From NCBI RefSeq assembly GCF_002900975.1, contig NZ_PJON01000003.1:124001-188000 (forward strand): DNA of 64,000 nucleotides, written 5' to 3'. The notes under the pieces were generated by a model. That model was not told the origin of the DNA. It worked only from the letters and a program-made list of their open reading frames with translations, and searched no databases. Made by a program: the position numbers and the translations under genes. This DNA comes from Tabrizicola aquatica. Lineage in GTDB: Bacteria; Pseudomonadota; Alphaproteobacteria; Rhodobacterales; Rhodobacteraceae. How positions within the stretch are numbered: the stretch's first letter is position 1; the number at the start of each line of letters is the position of its first letter. Positions 17,721-25,510 of this stretch are shown one piece after another.

Positions 17721-19160
17721 CTAAGGCTGGCACAGCCGCTGCGCCTGGATCAGGCCAAAGCCGTAGACATCGTCGCGGCCGGGGTCGCCCAGATCCTTGG
17801 CCGAGGCGGCCAGTTCGGCCGCCAGTGTCGTTGCATCAAGCTCGGGGCGAAGCACCAGGGCAGAGGCGGCCGCCGCAGTGACGAAGGGCGCAGCGAAGGA
17901 GGTTCCGGTTTTCGGCCGTGCCCCGCTGACCGAGGCGGCGGTCCAGACGTCCACGCCCGGCGCGGCCAGGTCCACATGCGGGCCACGACCGGCCCGGCGA
18001 TAGACGGTGTCGGCGGAATCGACGGCGGTGACCGCGATCACCCCCGGATAGGCGGCGGGATAGCTTGGGTCGGCCTTCGGCCCGCCATTTCCCACGGCCG
18101 CCACGATGATCACACCCCGCGCCACCAGCGCCGCGGTGGCCGCTTCCAGGACACTGTTCGGAGGGCCGGCCAGGCTCATGTTGATCACGCGCACGCCGCG
18201 GTCGGCCAGGAAATCCATGCCGGCAGCCAGGGTGTAGACATCGGCGCGTTCATCGCCGCTGGCGGTGTGGAAGGCATCGACCGCAACGACCTGGGCGTCC
18301 GGCAGGAGTCCTGGCGAACGGCTGTCCGGGCTGCCGATCAGCAGCGAAAGGACGGCGGTGCCATGCACTGCGCGCGAGGGGTCAAGACTTTCGGGCGCAA
18401 GCCGATGGACATCCAGCCGGGCCGCCGCAAAGGCGGCGTGGTCCGGGTTGATGCCGGTGTCGATGACGCCGATCAGCACATCGGCCGCGCAAGTGGCCGG
18501 CAGGGCCGGAGCGGTCCAGCCGATCTGCTCCAGCGAAGGACAGTGCTGGCCCTGGCAGGCAACGGGTTCGGCCGTGGGGGCCTGTTCCGTGCGGTAGTAA
18601 TGGTTGAAATCCGCATCACCACCCGAGGCCAGCGCACGAACCTGGTCTCGCGCTTCCTCAAGCGTGCTGTCGTCGGGGATGGCCAAGCGGCGGGCGACGA
18701 TGCCGATCTCGGGCACCGGCCGCTCTTCCAGGACGCGGAAGCCACGGTCCAGCAATGTTGCAAGATCGGCTTCGGTCAGTTCCAGGGTGACGACCTCGCC
18801 CGCGGCGAACCGCGCAAGTTCACGCGGGGCCGGAGCGGGAGGTGGACGCCGGGGCTGCTGTCCGGTGGTCCGCGACGGGCGGTCATCGTCCGGGCTGGCC
18901 CGGCCGCTGTCGTCATCATCATCGTCGTCGTTGCTGCCACCCTGGCTGCCCCCATCGTCATCATCGTCGTCGTTGGAGCCGGAGCTGCTGCCACCCCCGT
19001 CGTCATCATCGTCGTCGCCGCCGTCATCGTCGTCGTCACCGCCATCGTCGTCATCGTCATCCTGCGCCCAGGCCGGATCTGCCTGCCAGACGACCGGGGC
19101 CGTGGCGAGGGCAAGGCACAGCATCGTCGCCACCGAGCGGAGAAGAAGTTTGTCTGGCAT
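17721..19160 (-). CDS. Secreted subtilisin-like (S8) protease with Asp-block linker
   Basis: A 479-residue exported serine protease. The signal peptide ends at AWAQ (near residue 33). Residues 34-93 form an acidic low-complexity linker with five blocks of 5-7 Asp separated by Gly/Ser/Asn, then a final DDD. A Pro-rich and mixed segment leads to the S8 domain with an intact triad: Asp234 (VIDTGIN), His266 (HGTAV), oxyanion Asn358 (VGNGG) and Ser421 (GTSFAAP). The Asp blocks could bind Ca2+ or other cations. It is divergent from an ECF sigma gene; such proteases sit beside ECF loci in other proteobacteria, but the role here is unknown. Confidence 0.88.
   Translation of the reverse strand: MPDKLLLRSVATMLCLALATAPVVWQADPAWAQDDDDDDGGDDDDDGGDDDDDDGGGSSSGSNDDDDDDGGSQGGSNDDDDDDDSGRASPDDDRPSRTTGQQPRRPPPAPAPRELARFAAGEVVTLELTEADLATLLDRGFRVLEERPVPEIGIVARRLAIPDDSTLEEARDQVRALASGGDADFNHYYRTEQAPTAEPVACQGQHCPSLEQIGWTAPALPATCAADVLIGVIDTGINPDHAAFAAARLDVHRLAPESLDPSRAVHGTAVLSLLIGSPDSRSPGLLPDAQVVAVDAFHTASGDERADVYTLAAGMDFLADRGVRVINMSLAGPPNSVLEAATAALVARGVIIVAAVGNGGPKADPSYPAAYPGVIAVTAVDSADTVYRRAGRGPHVDLAAPGVDVWTAASVSGARPKTGTSFAAPFVTAAAASALVLRPELDATTLAAELAASAKDLGDPGRDDVYGFGLIQAQRLCQP
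18882..19061 (-). repeat. Asp-block low-complexity coding repeat
   Basis: About 180 bp encoding residues 34-93 of the S8 protease as runs of GAC/GAT codons broken by Gly/Ser codons. The run lengths are 6, 5, 6, 6, 7 and 3 Asp. Length variation between strains is likely. Confidence 0.85.
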
Positions 19161-19213
19161 GGTTCGGCCTTGGTCCTGTCTGGTTATGGGTAGCTACACC
19201 CGTGCTTTCGCTT

Positions 19214-19239
19214 TACGGATGGCACCCGGGCGCTATTCC
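19214..19239 (-). promoter_or_regulatory. ECF-type promoter candidate of the S8 protease gene
   Basis: On the minus strand GGAAT (19239-19235) is followed after 17 bp by CGTA (19217-19214), giving a leader of about 45 nt to the protease ATG. The same GGAAT-N16/17-CGTWA layout precedes the Ser-Asn repeat gene, which supports a shared ECF sigma factor, presumably the adjacent one. Confidence 0.4.
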
Positions 19240-19274
19240 TCAGCCGCAAAAATAATCCTGATCAGAAAGAAGTC

Positions 19275-19766
19275 ATGCGGGACAGTTTCAGTGACGAGTT
19301 GATTGCGCTGCTGCCCAATCTTCGGCGGTTCGCCCTGTCGCTGTGCCGGCGCGGGGACCTGGCGGACGATCTGGTGCAGATCACCGCCGAACGGGCCTTT
19401 GCGGCGCGGGACCGGTTCGACCCGACGACGCGGCTTGATGCCTGGCTGTTCCGCATCCTGCGCAATGCCTGGATCGACCACGCGCGGCGGACAACGACGC
19501 AGGGTGTCACGGTCGACATCGTGGATGCGCCCGACGCTGCCGTCGTGGACGGTGTCCGCGACATGGAGGCGGTGCTGACCCTGCGCAAGGCGGAAGCGGC
19601 CATTGCCGCTTTGCCCGAAGATCAGCGCGAGGTGATGATGCTGGTCTGTGTTGACGAGCTGAGCTACCGCGAGGCGGCCGAGGTGATCGGCGTCCCCATC
19701 GGCACGGTGATGAGCCGCCTGGCCCGGGCCCGCCTGGCCGTTGCTGCAAAGATGGGAATAAAGTGA
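19275..19766 (+). CDS. ECF-type RNA polymerase sigma factor
   Basis: A 163-residue sigma factor with region 2 (LADDLVQITAERAFAARDRF, then AWLFRILRNAWIDHARR) and region 4 (ALPEDQREVMMLVCVDELSY, then AAEVIGVPIGTVMSRLARAR). It directs RNA polymerase to an alternative promoter class. A membrane anti-sigma gene follows 45 bp later, and the divergent neighbour is the S8 protease. Its likely targets are the two flanking genes with GGAAT-type promoters. Confidence 0.93.
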   Translation: MRDSFSDELIALLPNLRRFALSLCRRGDLADDLVQITAERAFAARDRFDPTTRLDAWLFRILRNAWIDHARRTTTQGVTVDIVDAPDAAVVDGVRDMEAVLTLRKAEAAIAALPEDQREVMMLVCVDELSYREAAEVIGVPIGTVMSRLARARLAVAAKMGIK

Positions 19767-19811
19767 TGCGCCGTGCGTTAGACCCTGCACAAGGCGAAAA
19801 GGGTGACCCCG

Positions 19812-20558
19812 ATGGCAATCGATGATGAACGGCTGATGGCCTATGCCGACGGCGCGCTGGCGCCAGAGGACGCGGCCGAGGTGGAACGGATGATTGCGGC
19901 GGACGCGGGTCTGGCTGCGAAGGTGGCTGCATTTTCCGACAGCCGGGCGCTGGTAAAGCAGGCGCTTGGCGTGGCACCCCCGGTGCCCGACAGGCTGGCC
20001 GCGACGATCCGCGCCATGGCCGAGGCCGACGCAAGGCGGCAAGCCCCCGGCGGGACGGCGCAGGTCATCGACCTGGCCTCGCGGCGTCGGACGGTGCCCT
20101 TCTGGCAACTGCCGATTGCGGCGTCCGTCGCGCTGGCCGTGGGCATCCTGGGCGGTTGGATCGGCAAGCCCGAGAGCGGCGGGGCAGGGGGACTTTCGGT
20201 CGCGCTGATCGAAGAGGGGGCCCTGGTCGATGCCCTGGCAAGCGTGACCTCGGGCGAACGGCGCGAGATTGGCAGCGGTGTCGGCTTCACCGGGATCGCA
20301 AGCTTCCGGGACGGTTCCGGCCAGCTGTGCCGAGAGTTCGAACATGATCGCGCCCAGGGCGACACGGTTGTCGCCGTTGCCTGTCATGCCGAGGCGGGCT
20401 GGTCCGTCCGCTTTGCGGTCGCCACCGCCGCGGCCGACGACGCGGCCTATGTGCCGGCGTCATCCCTGGACACGCTGGACGCCTGGTTGACAGCCAACGA
20501 GGCGGGCGCACCCCTGTCCGACGACGAGGAAGCCGCCGCCCTGGCTGCCTTGAAGTAA
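19812..20558 (+). CDS. Membrane anti-sigma factor
   Basis: A 248-residue protein with a cytoplasmic N-terminal zinc-less anti-sigma domain (IDDERLMAYADGALAPEDAA), one transmembrane helix (LPIAASVALAVGILGGWIG) and a periplasmic C-terminal domain with two Cys (SGQLCREFEHD and VVAVACHAEAGW). This is the usual layout of an anti-sigma factor cognate to the preceding ECF sigma. The disulfide-capable periplasmic domain may sense the envelope. The start at 19812 is chosen over the in-frame GTG at 19803. Confidence 0.85.
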   Translation: MAIDDERLMAYADGALAPEDAAEVERMIAADAGLAAKVAAFSDSRALVKQALGVAPPVPDRLAATIRAMAEADARRQAPGGTAQVIDLASRRRTVPFWQLPIAASVALAVGILGGWIGKPESGGAGGLSVALIEEGALVDALASVTSGERREIGSGVGFTGIASFRDGSGQLCREFEHDRAQGDTVVAVACHAEAGWSVRFAVATAAADDAAYVPASSLDTLDAWLTANEAGAPLSDDEEAAALAALK

Positions 20559-20584
20559 GTCTGCCGGGCCGAAGGATTGCCACA

Positions 20585-20607
20585 CCCCCGCCAATGGCGG
20601 GGGTTTT
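20585..20607 (+). terminator. Rho-independent terminator after anti-sigma gene
   Basis: CCCCCGCC (20585-20592), loop AAT, GGCGGGGG (20596-20603), then TTTT. A classic intrinsic terminator that separates the sigma/anti-sigma unit from the Ser-Asn repeat gene. Confidence 0.9.
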
Positions 20608-20648
20608 CATTTGCGGACAAAGAAAGTGCGCCTTTCGCAATTCTTCGC

Positions 20649-20673
20649 GGAATAAGTCCTGACGTTGCCCGTT
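20649..20673 (+). promoter_or_regulatory. ECF-type promoter candidate of the Ser-Asn repeat gene
   Basis: GGAAT (20649-20653), 16-bp spacer, CGTT (20670-20673, in CGTTAT), giving a leader of about 44 nt. It matches the layout found upstream of the divergent S8 protease. Confidence 0.4.
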
Positions 20674-20723
20674 ATCCCTGTGCAGTCACCGATGGCTGCT
20701 TCTGAAAAGGAAGGACACCACCG

Positions 20724-21065
20724 ATGAAAACTTTCGCCAAAGCCGCGACCGTCGCTTTCATGGCGACCTCGTTCCTGGCGGCCCCTGTTGTCGCCGACGA
20801 TGACGCTTGCAAGGATGGCGCGCAAACGAGCGAAGCTTGCGGTTCGGAGAGCAACTCCAACAGCAACTCGAACTCGAACTCGGACTCGAACAGCAACTCG
20901 AATTCGAACAGCAACTCCAACTCCAACAGCAACTCGAATTCGAACAGCAATTCGAACTCGAACAGCAATTCGAACTCCAGCTCGAATTCCAACAGCAACT
21001 CGAACAGCAACTCCAGCTCGAACTCGAGCAGCGACTCGGACAGCGACGACGGCGACGACGACTGA
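20724..21065 (+). CDS. Secreted Ser-Asn dipeptide-repeat protein
   Basis: A 113-residue protein. A signal peptide is cleaved after VVA (near residue 24), followed by an acidic patch and two Cys (29 and 39). Residues 41 to about 103 alternate Ser and Asn almost without break, with a few Ser-Ser and one Asp, and the tail is Asp-rich (DSDSDDGDDD). No enzymatic domain is present; it should be disordered and hydrophilic and could be a surface, matrix or cation-binding component. It has its own promoter candidate and terminator. I know no named family for it. Confidence 0.8.
   Translation: MKTFAKAATVAFMATSFLAAPVVADDDACKDGAQTSEACGSESNSNSNSNSNSDSNSNSNSNSNSNSNSNSNSNSNSNSNSNSNSSSNSNSNSNSNSSSNSSSDSDSDDGDDD
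20844..21032 (+). repeat. Ser-Asn coding tandem repeat (6-nt unit)
   Basis: About 30 copies of a 6-nt unit encoding Ser-Asn. Ser codons switch among TCG, TCC and AGC, and Asn between AAC and AAT, so the DNA has diverged while the peptide pattern is kept. This argues for selection on the protein rather than recent slippage. Confidence 0.85.
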
Positions 21066-21092
21066 TCGCGCCTGCGCCAATCTCCCTGTCGG

Positions 21093-21120
21093 ACGCCGGC
21101 CCCCCCCTGGGTCGGCGTTT
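21093..21120 (+). terminator. Terminator after Ser-Asn repeat gene
   Basis: ACGCCGGCCC (21093-21102) pairs with GGGTCGGCGT (21109-21118) with one G-T wobble and a six-base loop. It is followed by further T-rich sequence. Confidence 0.75.
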
Positions 21121-21213
21121 CGCTTTGCGGGGGTGCGAAGCGTCGAGCGTGGCGCGAAAGCGAAAGGGCCGGAGCGATGCCCCGGCCCTTGCAGATGTGG
21201 CGCTGGCAGGTGG

Positions 21214-21924
21214 TCAGCGTTTGGCGCGCGCTTTGGTCCGGTACCAGCCGGTGGCGGCTTGGGTCAGGCGCAGCACCTTGATGCGGATGTCGGCCTCGGT
21301 CTTGGTTTCGGCGCGGATTTCCGCCGGGATCTCGGCGGCGTCGCGGCGGAACGGGATGACCTGCACGATGGGCGAGCCCTTTTCGATCACATGCAAGCCG
21401 TCCGGCCCGGTGGCGAAGAATGGGAAATGGACGGGCGAGCGGTAGGTGTCGGTGTCGACGATCCCCGAGATGATTTCGAATATCCCGTTCGGGCGGTTCA
21501 TCGGGTTGATGAACAGGCAACTCCAGCCAGGGGGCGTGGTGATCGTCCAGTAGTTGTGGAACTTGCGCGGCGGGCGGTTGCCCCAGGGGTTGCCCTTGAC
21601 CTGATGCATCCCGTGGTTCGAGATCATCGTGCGGTCAAAGTCCCAGCCCGCCTCCATCACCGCGCCGCCTTCCTTGATTTCCATGCGCACCGTGGCGGCC
21701 AACGGGATGATCCAGCCGGTCGTCATCGCATCGAGGAACGGCATGCAGCGTTTGACGGTCAGGCCGGTGTCGGTCTGCGAGAGTTTGGTGTCATCGACGG
21801 CCGGAAGCTTGCGGAACCAGTCGGGCAGATAGGCCTTGGCCGGCACCGGGGGGGCGATCACGCCTTCGTCCTTCGGTTCGCACAGGAACTGGATTGTGGG
21901 TGCGGGCTTGCGGAAGAAGCTCAT
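21214..21924 (-). CDS. Uncharacterised conserved protein
   Basis: A 236-residue soluble protein without a signal peptide. Notable segments are LPDWFRKLP, VKRCMPFLDAMTTGWIIPL, ISNHGMHQVKG, TPPGWSCLFINPMNRPNG and GIVDTDTYRSPVHFPFF. These aromatic and His-rich blocks look like a conserved family also met in phages and marine bacteria (possibly DUF6065-like, unverified). It is monocistronic, facing away from the polyphosphate module. Function unknown. Confidence 0.65.
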   Translation of the reverse strand: MSFFRKPAPTIQFLCEPKDEGVIAPPVPAKAYLPDWFRKLPAVDDTKLSQTDTGLTVKRCMPFLDAMTTGWIIPLAATVRMEIKEGGAVMEAGWDFDRTMISNHGMHQVKGNPWGNRPPRKFHNYWTITTPPGWSCLFINPMNRPNGIFEIISGIVDTDTYRSPVHFPFFATGPDGLHVIEKGSPIVQVIPFRRDAAEIPAEIRAETKTEADIRIKVLRLTQAATGWYRTKARAKR

Positions 21925-22056
21925 CTTGGTCTCCTGACTGGTTGCCGGGATAACGCGGCAGGACAGGAACTATTCCCGCAAAAGCGTTTGCAAGAGCGCC
22001 GGATGGTGGAACGTCTTCCGACCGGGCCGGGGTGGTGGTGGAAAAGCTTCATCGTT

Positions 22057-22074
22057 CTGTCATGAAACTGTAAT
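22057..22074 (+). promoter_or_regulatory. Pho-box-like site before DUF4956/VTC genes
   Basis: CTGTCATGAAACTGTAAT matches 16 of 18 positions of the PhoB consensus, as two 7-bp repeats with an 11-bp period. It lies 85 bp upstream of the DUF4956 start. This is the best of three such sites in the window. Confidence 0.7.
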
Positions 22075-22159
22075 CTTCCGGCAAGTCCGTGCCCATTTGC
22101 GCCGACTAGGTTTCTTCGCATCCCCGGTGTCCAGCCGGGCCGTTGATGCGAGGACAATC

Positions 22160-22732
22160 ATGTTAACCGATCTTCTGAACCCTGACCTGATGCTGCGCTT
22201 TGCGATCAACATCGTCGCAATGACACTGCTGGTCTTCGGGCTGTTCTACCTGCGCTATCGCGACAAGGAACTGGTCACGGCGGCGTCCCTGTTCAACATC
22301 TTCGCCTTCGGTGTGCTGTCGATCCTTGGGGCGGTCGAATTCTCGCTGGCCGCGGGCTTTGGCCTATTCGCGATCCTGGCGCTGTTCACGCTGCGGTCGG
22401 AACAGATTTCCAAGATCGAGATCACCTATTTCTTCGGCTCGATCTCGATTGCCGTCATCTGTTCGATCCAGGGCACGACGTTGCCGTTTGTCGGCGTGGT
22501 GGTCGGGCTGGTGCTTCTGGGGGCCTATGTCTTTGACCATCCCCGCATCCTGAAGTCGGTCGACGGGATCAAGGTCACGCTGGACAAGATCGACCCCGAC
22601 GCGCTGTCCGACCCCGACAAGATGCGCAGCGCGCTGTCGTCGCGGCTGGGGGTCAAGGTGATGAGCTATCAGATCGTCGCGCTGAATTACATCACCGACA
22701 TGGCGCAGATCAACGTCTTCTACCGCAAGTGA
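22160..22732 (+). CDS. DUF4956 membrane protein of polyphosphate module
   Basis: A 190-residue protein with about four helices (MLRFAINIVAMTLLVFGLFY, then SILGAVEFSLAAGFGLFAIL, ISIAVICSIQ and FVGVVVGLVLLGAYVF) and a cytoplasmic C-terminal domain with the DUF4956 feature YQIVALNYITDMAQINVFY. DUF4956 genes regularly neighbour VTC-type polyphosphate polymerase genes, as here (25 bp downstream), and may form the membrane part. The ATG at 22160 is preceded by a weak AGG. Confidence 0.85.
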   Translation: MLTDLLNPDLMLRFAINIVAMTLLVFGLFYLRYRDKELVTAASLFNIFAFGVLSILGAVEFSLAAGFGLFAILALFTLRSEQISKIEITYFFGSISIAVICSIQGTTLPFVGVVVGLVLLGAYVFDHPRILKSVDGIKVTLDKIDPDALSDPDKMRSALSSRLGVKVMSYQIVALNYITDMAQINVFYRK

Positions 22733-22757
22733 AATCAACCCCTTGGAGGGAACGACC

Positions 22758-23570
22758 ATGGACCATCGCATTGCCCAAAGCCTGTCGCGGTTCGGCACGA
22801 TCTCGCTGGACGGGTTGAACGCCAAGGCCGCCATGCTGGAGCGGCTGGACAACAAGTACATCGTGCCGGCCGACCGCCTGCTGCCTGCCTTCGACTGTTT
22901 TGGCGAGTTGTTCGACGTGCTGGAAATCAGCGGCAAGCGCGCCTTCACCTATGCGACCGACTATTTCGACGACCCCGAGGCGCGGGGCTACTACGACCAC
23001 CACCAGGGCCGGCGCAAACGCTGCAAGGTGCGCATCCGCAACTATGTGGACGCGGGGTTCAGCTATCTGGAGGTCAAGCTGAAGGACGTGCGCGATGCGA
23101 CGGTGAAGAAGCGGCTGAAGCTGGACCGCCCCGCGCGCAGCCTGTGCGCCGAAAGCCTGGCCTTCATCGACGCCTGCCATGCCGAGATCTATGGCGCGCC
23201 GCTGGGGCGGCAACTGATGCCGGTGATCGGGATGCAGTACGAACGCATCACCCTGGTCGCCCGCGAGGGGGGCGAGCGGATGACGATCGACACCCGGCTT
23301 GCCTTCCGTGCCGCCAATCTGGAGCGTGAGGCCGGACCGGATATGTTCATCCTGGAGACCAAGTCGGCGCGCGGCAACGGCATCGCTGACAAGATCCTGC
23401 GGGCCGAGCATCTGCACCCGACCAACAGCTGCTCGAAATACTGTGTCGGCATGGCCGCGCTGGGCTTGGTCGAGCGGCACAACCGATTTCTTCCGGCGAT
23501 GCGCAAGCTGCGGCTGGGCGAGGCTGTGGTGCTGGCCCAGGCGCTGCCGCTTCACCAGGCTGCTGCCTAA
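22758..23570 (+). CDS. VTC-domain polyphosphate polymerase-like protein
   Basis: A 270-residue tunnel-fold (triphosphate tunnel metalloenzyme) protein like the VTC4 catalytic domain. It has ERLDNKYIVPADRL, Arg/Lys-rich strands (GRRKRCKVRIRNYV and LEVKLKDVRDATVKKRLKL) and FILETKSARG with the metal-binding Glu. Relatives make polyphosphate from ATP. The start at 22758 has GGAGGG upstream. It is coupled in an operon with DUF4956, downstream of a Pho-box-like site, which suits phosphate-responsive polyphosphate storage. Activity is inferred from the fold. Confidence 0.85.
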   Translation: MDHRIAQSLSRFGTISLDGLNAKAAMLERLDNKYIVPADRLLPAFDCFGELFDVLEISGKRAFTYATDYFDDPEARGYYDHHQGRRKRCKVRIRNYVDAGFSYLEVKLKDVRDATVKKRLKLDRPARSLCAESLAFIDACHAEIYGAPLGRQLMPVIGMQYERITLVAREGGERMTIDTRLAFRAANLEREAGPDMFILETKSARGNGIADKILRAEHLHPTNSCSKYCVGMAALGLVERHNRFLPAMRKLRLGEAVVLAQALPLHQAAA

Positions 23571-23711
23571 GCGTGAATGCAGGGGATCGCCCCTGCCATG
23601 ACCGCGCCGGGGGTCCTGACTGGGGACGGTCCCCGGTAGCGCGTGCTGACCGGCGGCGGGACGGGCCGCCGCCGGTCAGCATGGTTGAAATCCGGTCGCC
23701 ATGCCGTCAGC

Positions 23712-23729
23712 TTGTCACCATGCTGTCAC
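23712..23729 (+). promoter_or_regulatory. Second Pho-box-like site, before the histidine kinase
   Basis: TTGTCACCATGCTGTCAC has two TGTCAC repeats with the 11-bp Pho-box period, 39 bp before the kinase ATG. Only the repeat parts match the consensus well. Confidence 0.5.
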
Positions 23730-23768
23730 GGTCTGGCACTATGCACGAGGTTTGAAGTGGCTTTCCCC

Positions 23769-25391
23769 ATGTCCACGGTTTCGGAAACCTCGGGTCCGTC
23801 GAAGATGCGCCTGTCCCTGCTTTTGTCGCTGGTCTCGGCCGTGCTTGTGGCCGGTGCGGTGGCCTGTGCAGGATTGACCTTCTGGGTGGTCCTGCGCACC
23901 TCGGCCATCGAGGAGCGGATCGCGCTGGCGCATGCGTCCTATTCCGAGCATCAGGTCCTGCGGTCGAACCTGTATCAGCTGTTCAAGGAAAAGGCGGACG
24001 CCCTGCTGATCGGGGATCGCGACCGGTCGGCCCTGGAAGCCGAGGTGAAGGGCCGGATCGAAGCCAATCTGGTTGAAATTCAGCGCATCATCGCCCGCGA
24101 GATCGAGATCGACGGCGAGGAAGAGCTGGAAGAGTTGCAGCTTCTGTCGACGCTGGACCGCAGCATCAAGGACGTGATGCTGCGCTATGAGCGGATCTTG
24201 GAGGATCTGGGCGGCCCCAATGCCTCGGGTCGTCAGGACCTGGCGGTGCTTCTGGACCGCGACATCGACCGGACACTGTCCGATCTGATCGAAGTGGCGC
24301 TTGCCGGCGAACGCGAGGAAGTGAACGAGGCGCTGCAAGAGGCGGCCGGTTTCCGTCAGCTGGTGGCCGTGCTGGCGGCGGCCGTGCTTGGGGCGATGAT
24401 CGCAATCACCCTGGCGGCGATCGTGATCTATCGGCGGACGGTCGTTCGGCCCCTGGCCGATCTGGTGGCCGGGGCGGGGGCCTATCGGCGCGGGTCCTAT
24501 GACACGCCGATCCCGGTGGCAGGCGCGATGGAGTTCCGCCATCTGGCCACCACCCTGTCCGAAATGGCCGCCGAGATCGGGGCGCGCGAACGTGACCTGC
24601 GCGGCGAGGCGCGACAGCTGGAAAGTCGGGTCGGTGAGCGGACGGCCGAGTTGCAGACGATCCTGACCCGGTTCGAGCAGGTCGAGGCCAGCCGTCGCCA
24701 GATGATGGCCGATGTCAGCCACGAATTGCGCACGCCCCTGACGATCATCCAGGGCGAGGCGGATATCGCGCTGCGGGGCGGTCAGGTCGATCCGGTGGCC
24801 GCGTCGGAATCCTTCTCGCGCATTCGCGATGCCGCACGCCATTCCAACCGGATCGTCGATGATCTGCTGCTGGTCGCGCGGGAAGAGGCCGGGCAGCTTC
24901 GGCTGGACCTGCGCAGCGTCGATCTGGATGCGGCGCTGGCGGATGCCGCCAGCCTGGCGCAGTCACGCGTCGAGGTTCTGCGGCTTGGCCGCCCGGCCCC
25001 GGCGCGGGTTGATCCGGTGCGTCTGCGGCAGTGCCTTCTGGCCGTCATGAACAACGCGCTGCGCTATGGCGGGCGAAACGTGACCGCTCGCGTCCAACGC
25101 AGCGCCGATGGCTTTGACATCCTTGTCGAGGATGACGGGCCGGGGATGAGCGACGCCGAGAAGGACCAGGCCTTTGACCGGTTCTTCCGCGGGTCGGGTG
25201 CGCAAAGCATCGGGGTTGACGGCACTGGCCTGGGCCTGCCGATCGTGCGGTCGATCATGGCGGCGCATGGCGGAAGCGTCGATCTGTCGGACGGCGAAAG
25301 CGGTGGGCTGGTCGTGCGGCTGCGCTTTGCGGCCGCGCTGCGCAGCGTTCAGTCGCCGACTGAAGATATTCCTGCGCGGAAGGCGGAATAA
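23769..25391 (+). CDS. Sensor histidine kinase
   Basis: A 540-residue transmembrane kinase. Helix 1 is LVSAVLVAGAVACAGLTFWV, followed by a helical periplasmic sensor rich in Glu, helix 2 (LVAVLAAAVLGAMIAITLAA), HAMP, the dimerisation/H-box MADVSHELRTPLTIIQGEAD, the N-box MNNALRYGG and G boxes VEDDGPGM and GTGLGLPIV. It phosphorylates a partner, most likely the OmpR-type regulator encoded 120 bp downstream. A GTG at 23757 with GAGG 6 nt upstream is an alternative start. It probably senses a signal related to the preceding polyphosphate genes (inference). Confidence 0.9.
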   Translation: MSTVSETSGPSKMRLSLLLSLVSAVLVAGAVACAGLTFWVVLRTSAIEERIALAHASYSEHQVLRSNLYQLFKEKADALLIGDRDRSALEAEVKGRIEANLVEIQRIIAREIEIDGEEELEELQLLSTLDRSIKDVMLRYERILEDLGGPNASGRQDLAVLLDRDIDRTLSDLIEVALAGEREEVNEALQEAAGFRQLVAVLAAAVLGAMIAITLAAIVIYRRTVVRPLADLVAGAGAYRRGSYDTPIPVAGAMEFRHLATTLSEMAAEIGARERDLRGEARQLESRVGERTAELQTILTRFEQVEASRRQMMADVSHELRTPLTIIQGEADIALRGGQVDPVAASESFSRIRDAARHSNRIVDDLLLVAREEAGQLRLDLRSVDLDAALADAASLAQSRVEVLRLGRPAPARVDPVRLRQCLLAVMNNALRYGGRNVTARVQRSADGFDILVEDDGPGMSDAEKDQAFDRFFRGSGAQSIGVDGTGLGLPIVRSIMAAHGGSVDLSDGESGGLVVRLRFAAALRSVQSPTEDIPARKAE

Positions 25392-25510
25392 CTTCGTCCC
25401 CAGCCCGTTTGTATCAGCATTATGACACCGCAGGCGCCCGGCCCCGCCTGTCGCAGGATGTGCGACGGGGGCGGAAAGGGTGGCTGACAGGACAAGGAAC
25501 CGGGCCGGAT

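Noticed and set aside
18842-19255. Plus-strand His/Arg repeat frame antisense to the Asp blocks
   Set aside because: A by-product of GAC/GAT runs; the minus strand encodes the intact protease.
18882-21032. Repeat tracts considered as a CRISPR array
   Set aside because: Units are 3-6 bp coding repeats without spacers or a cas gene.
20672-21520. Minus-strand frame with Glu-Leu-Phe repeats across the Ser-Asn gene
   Set aside because: It is the antisense reading of the 6-nt repeat; the sense frame has a signal peptide, promoter candidate and terminator.
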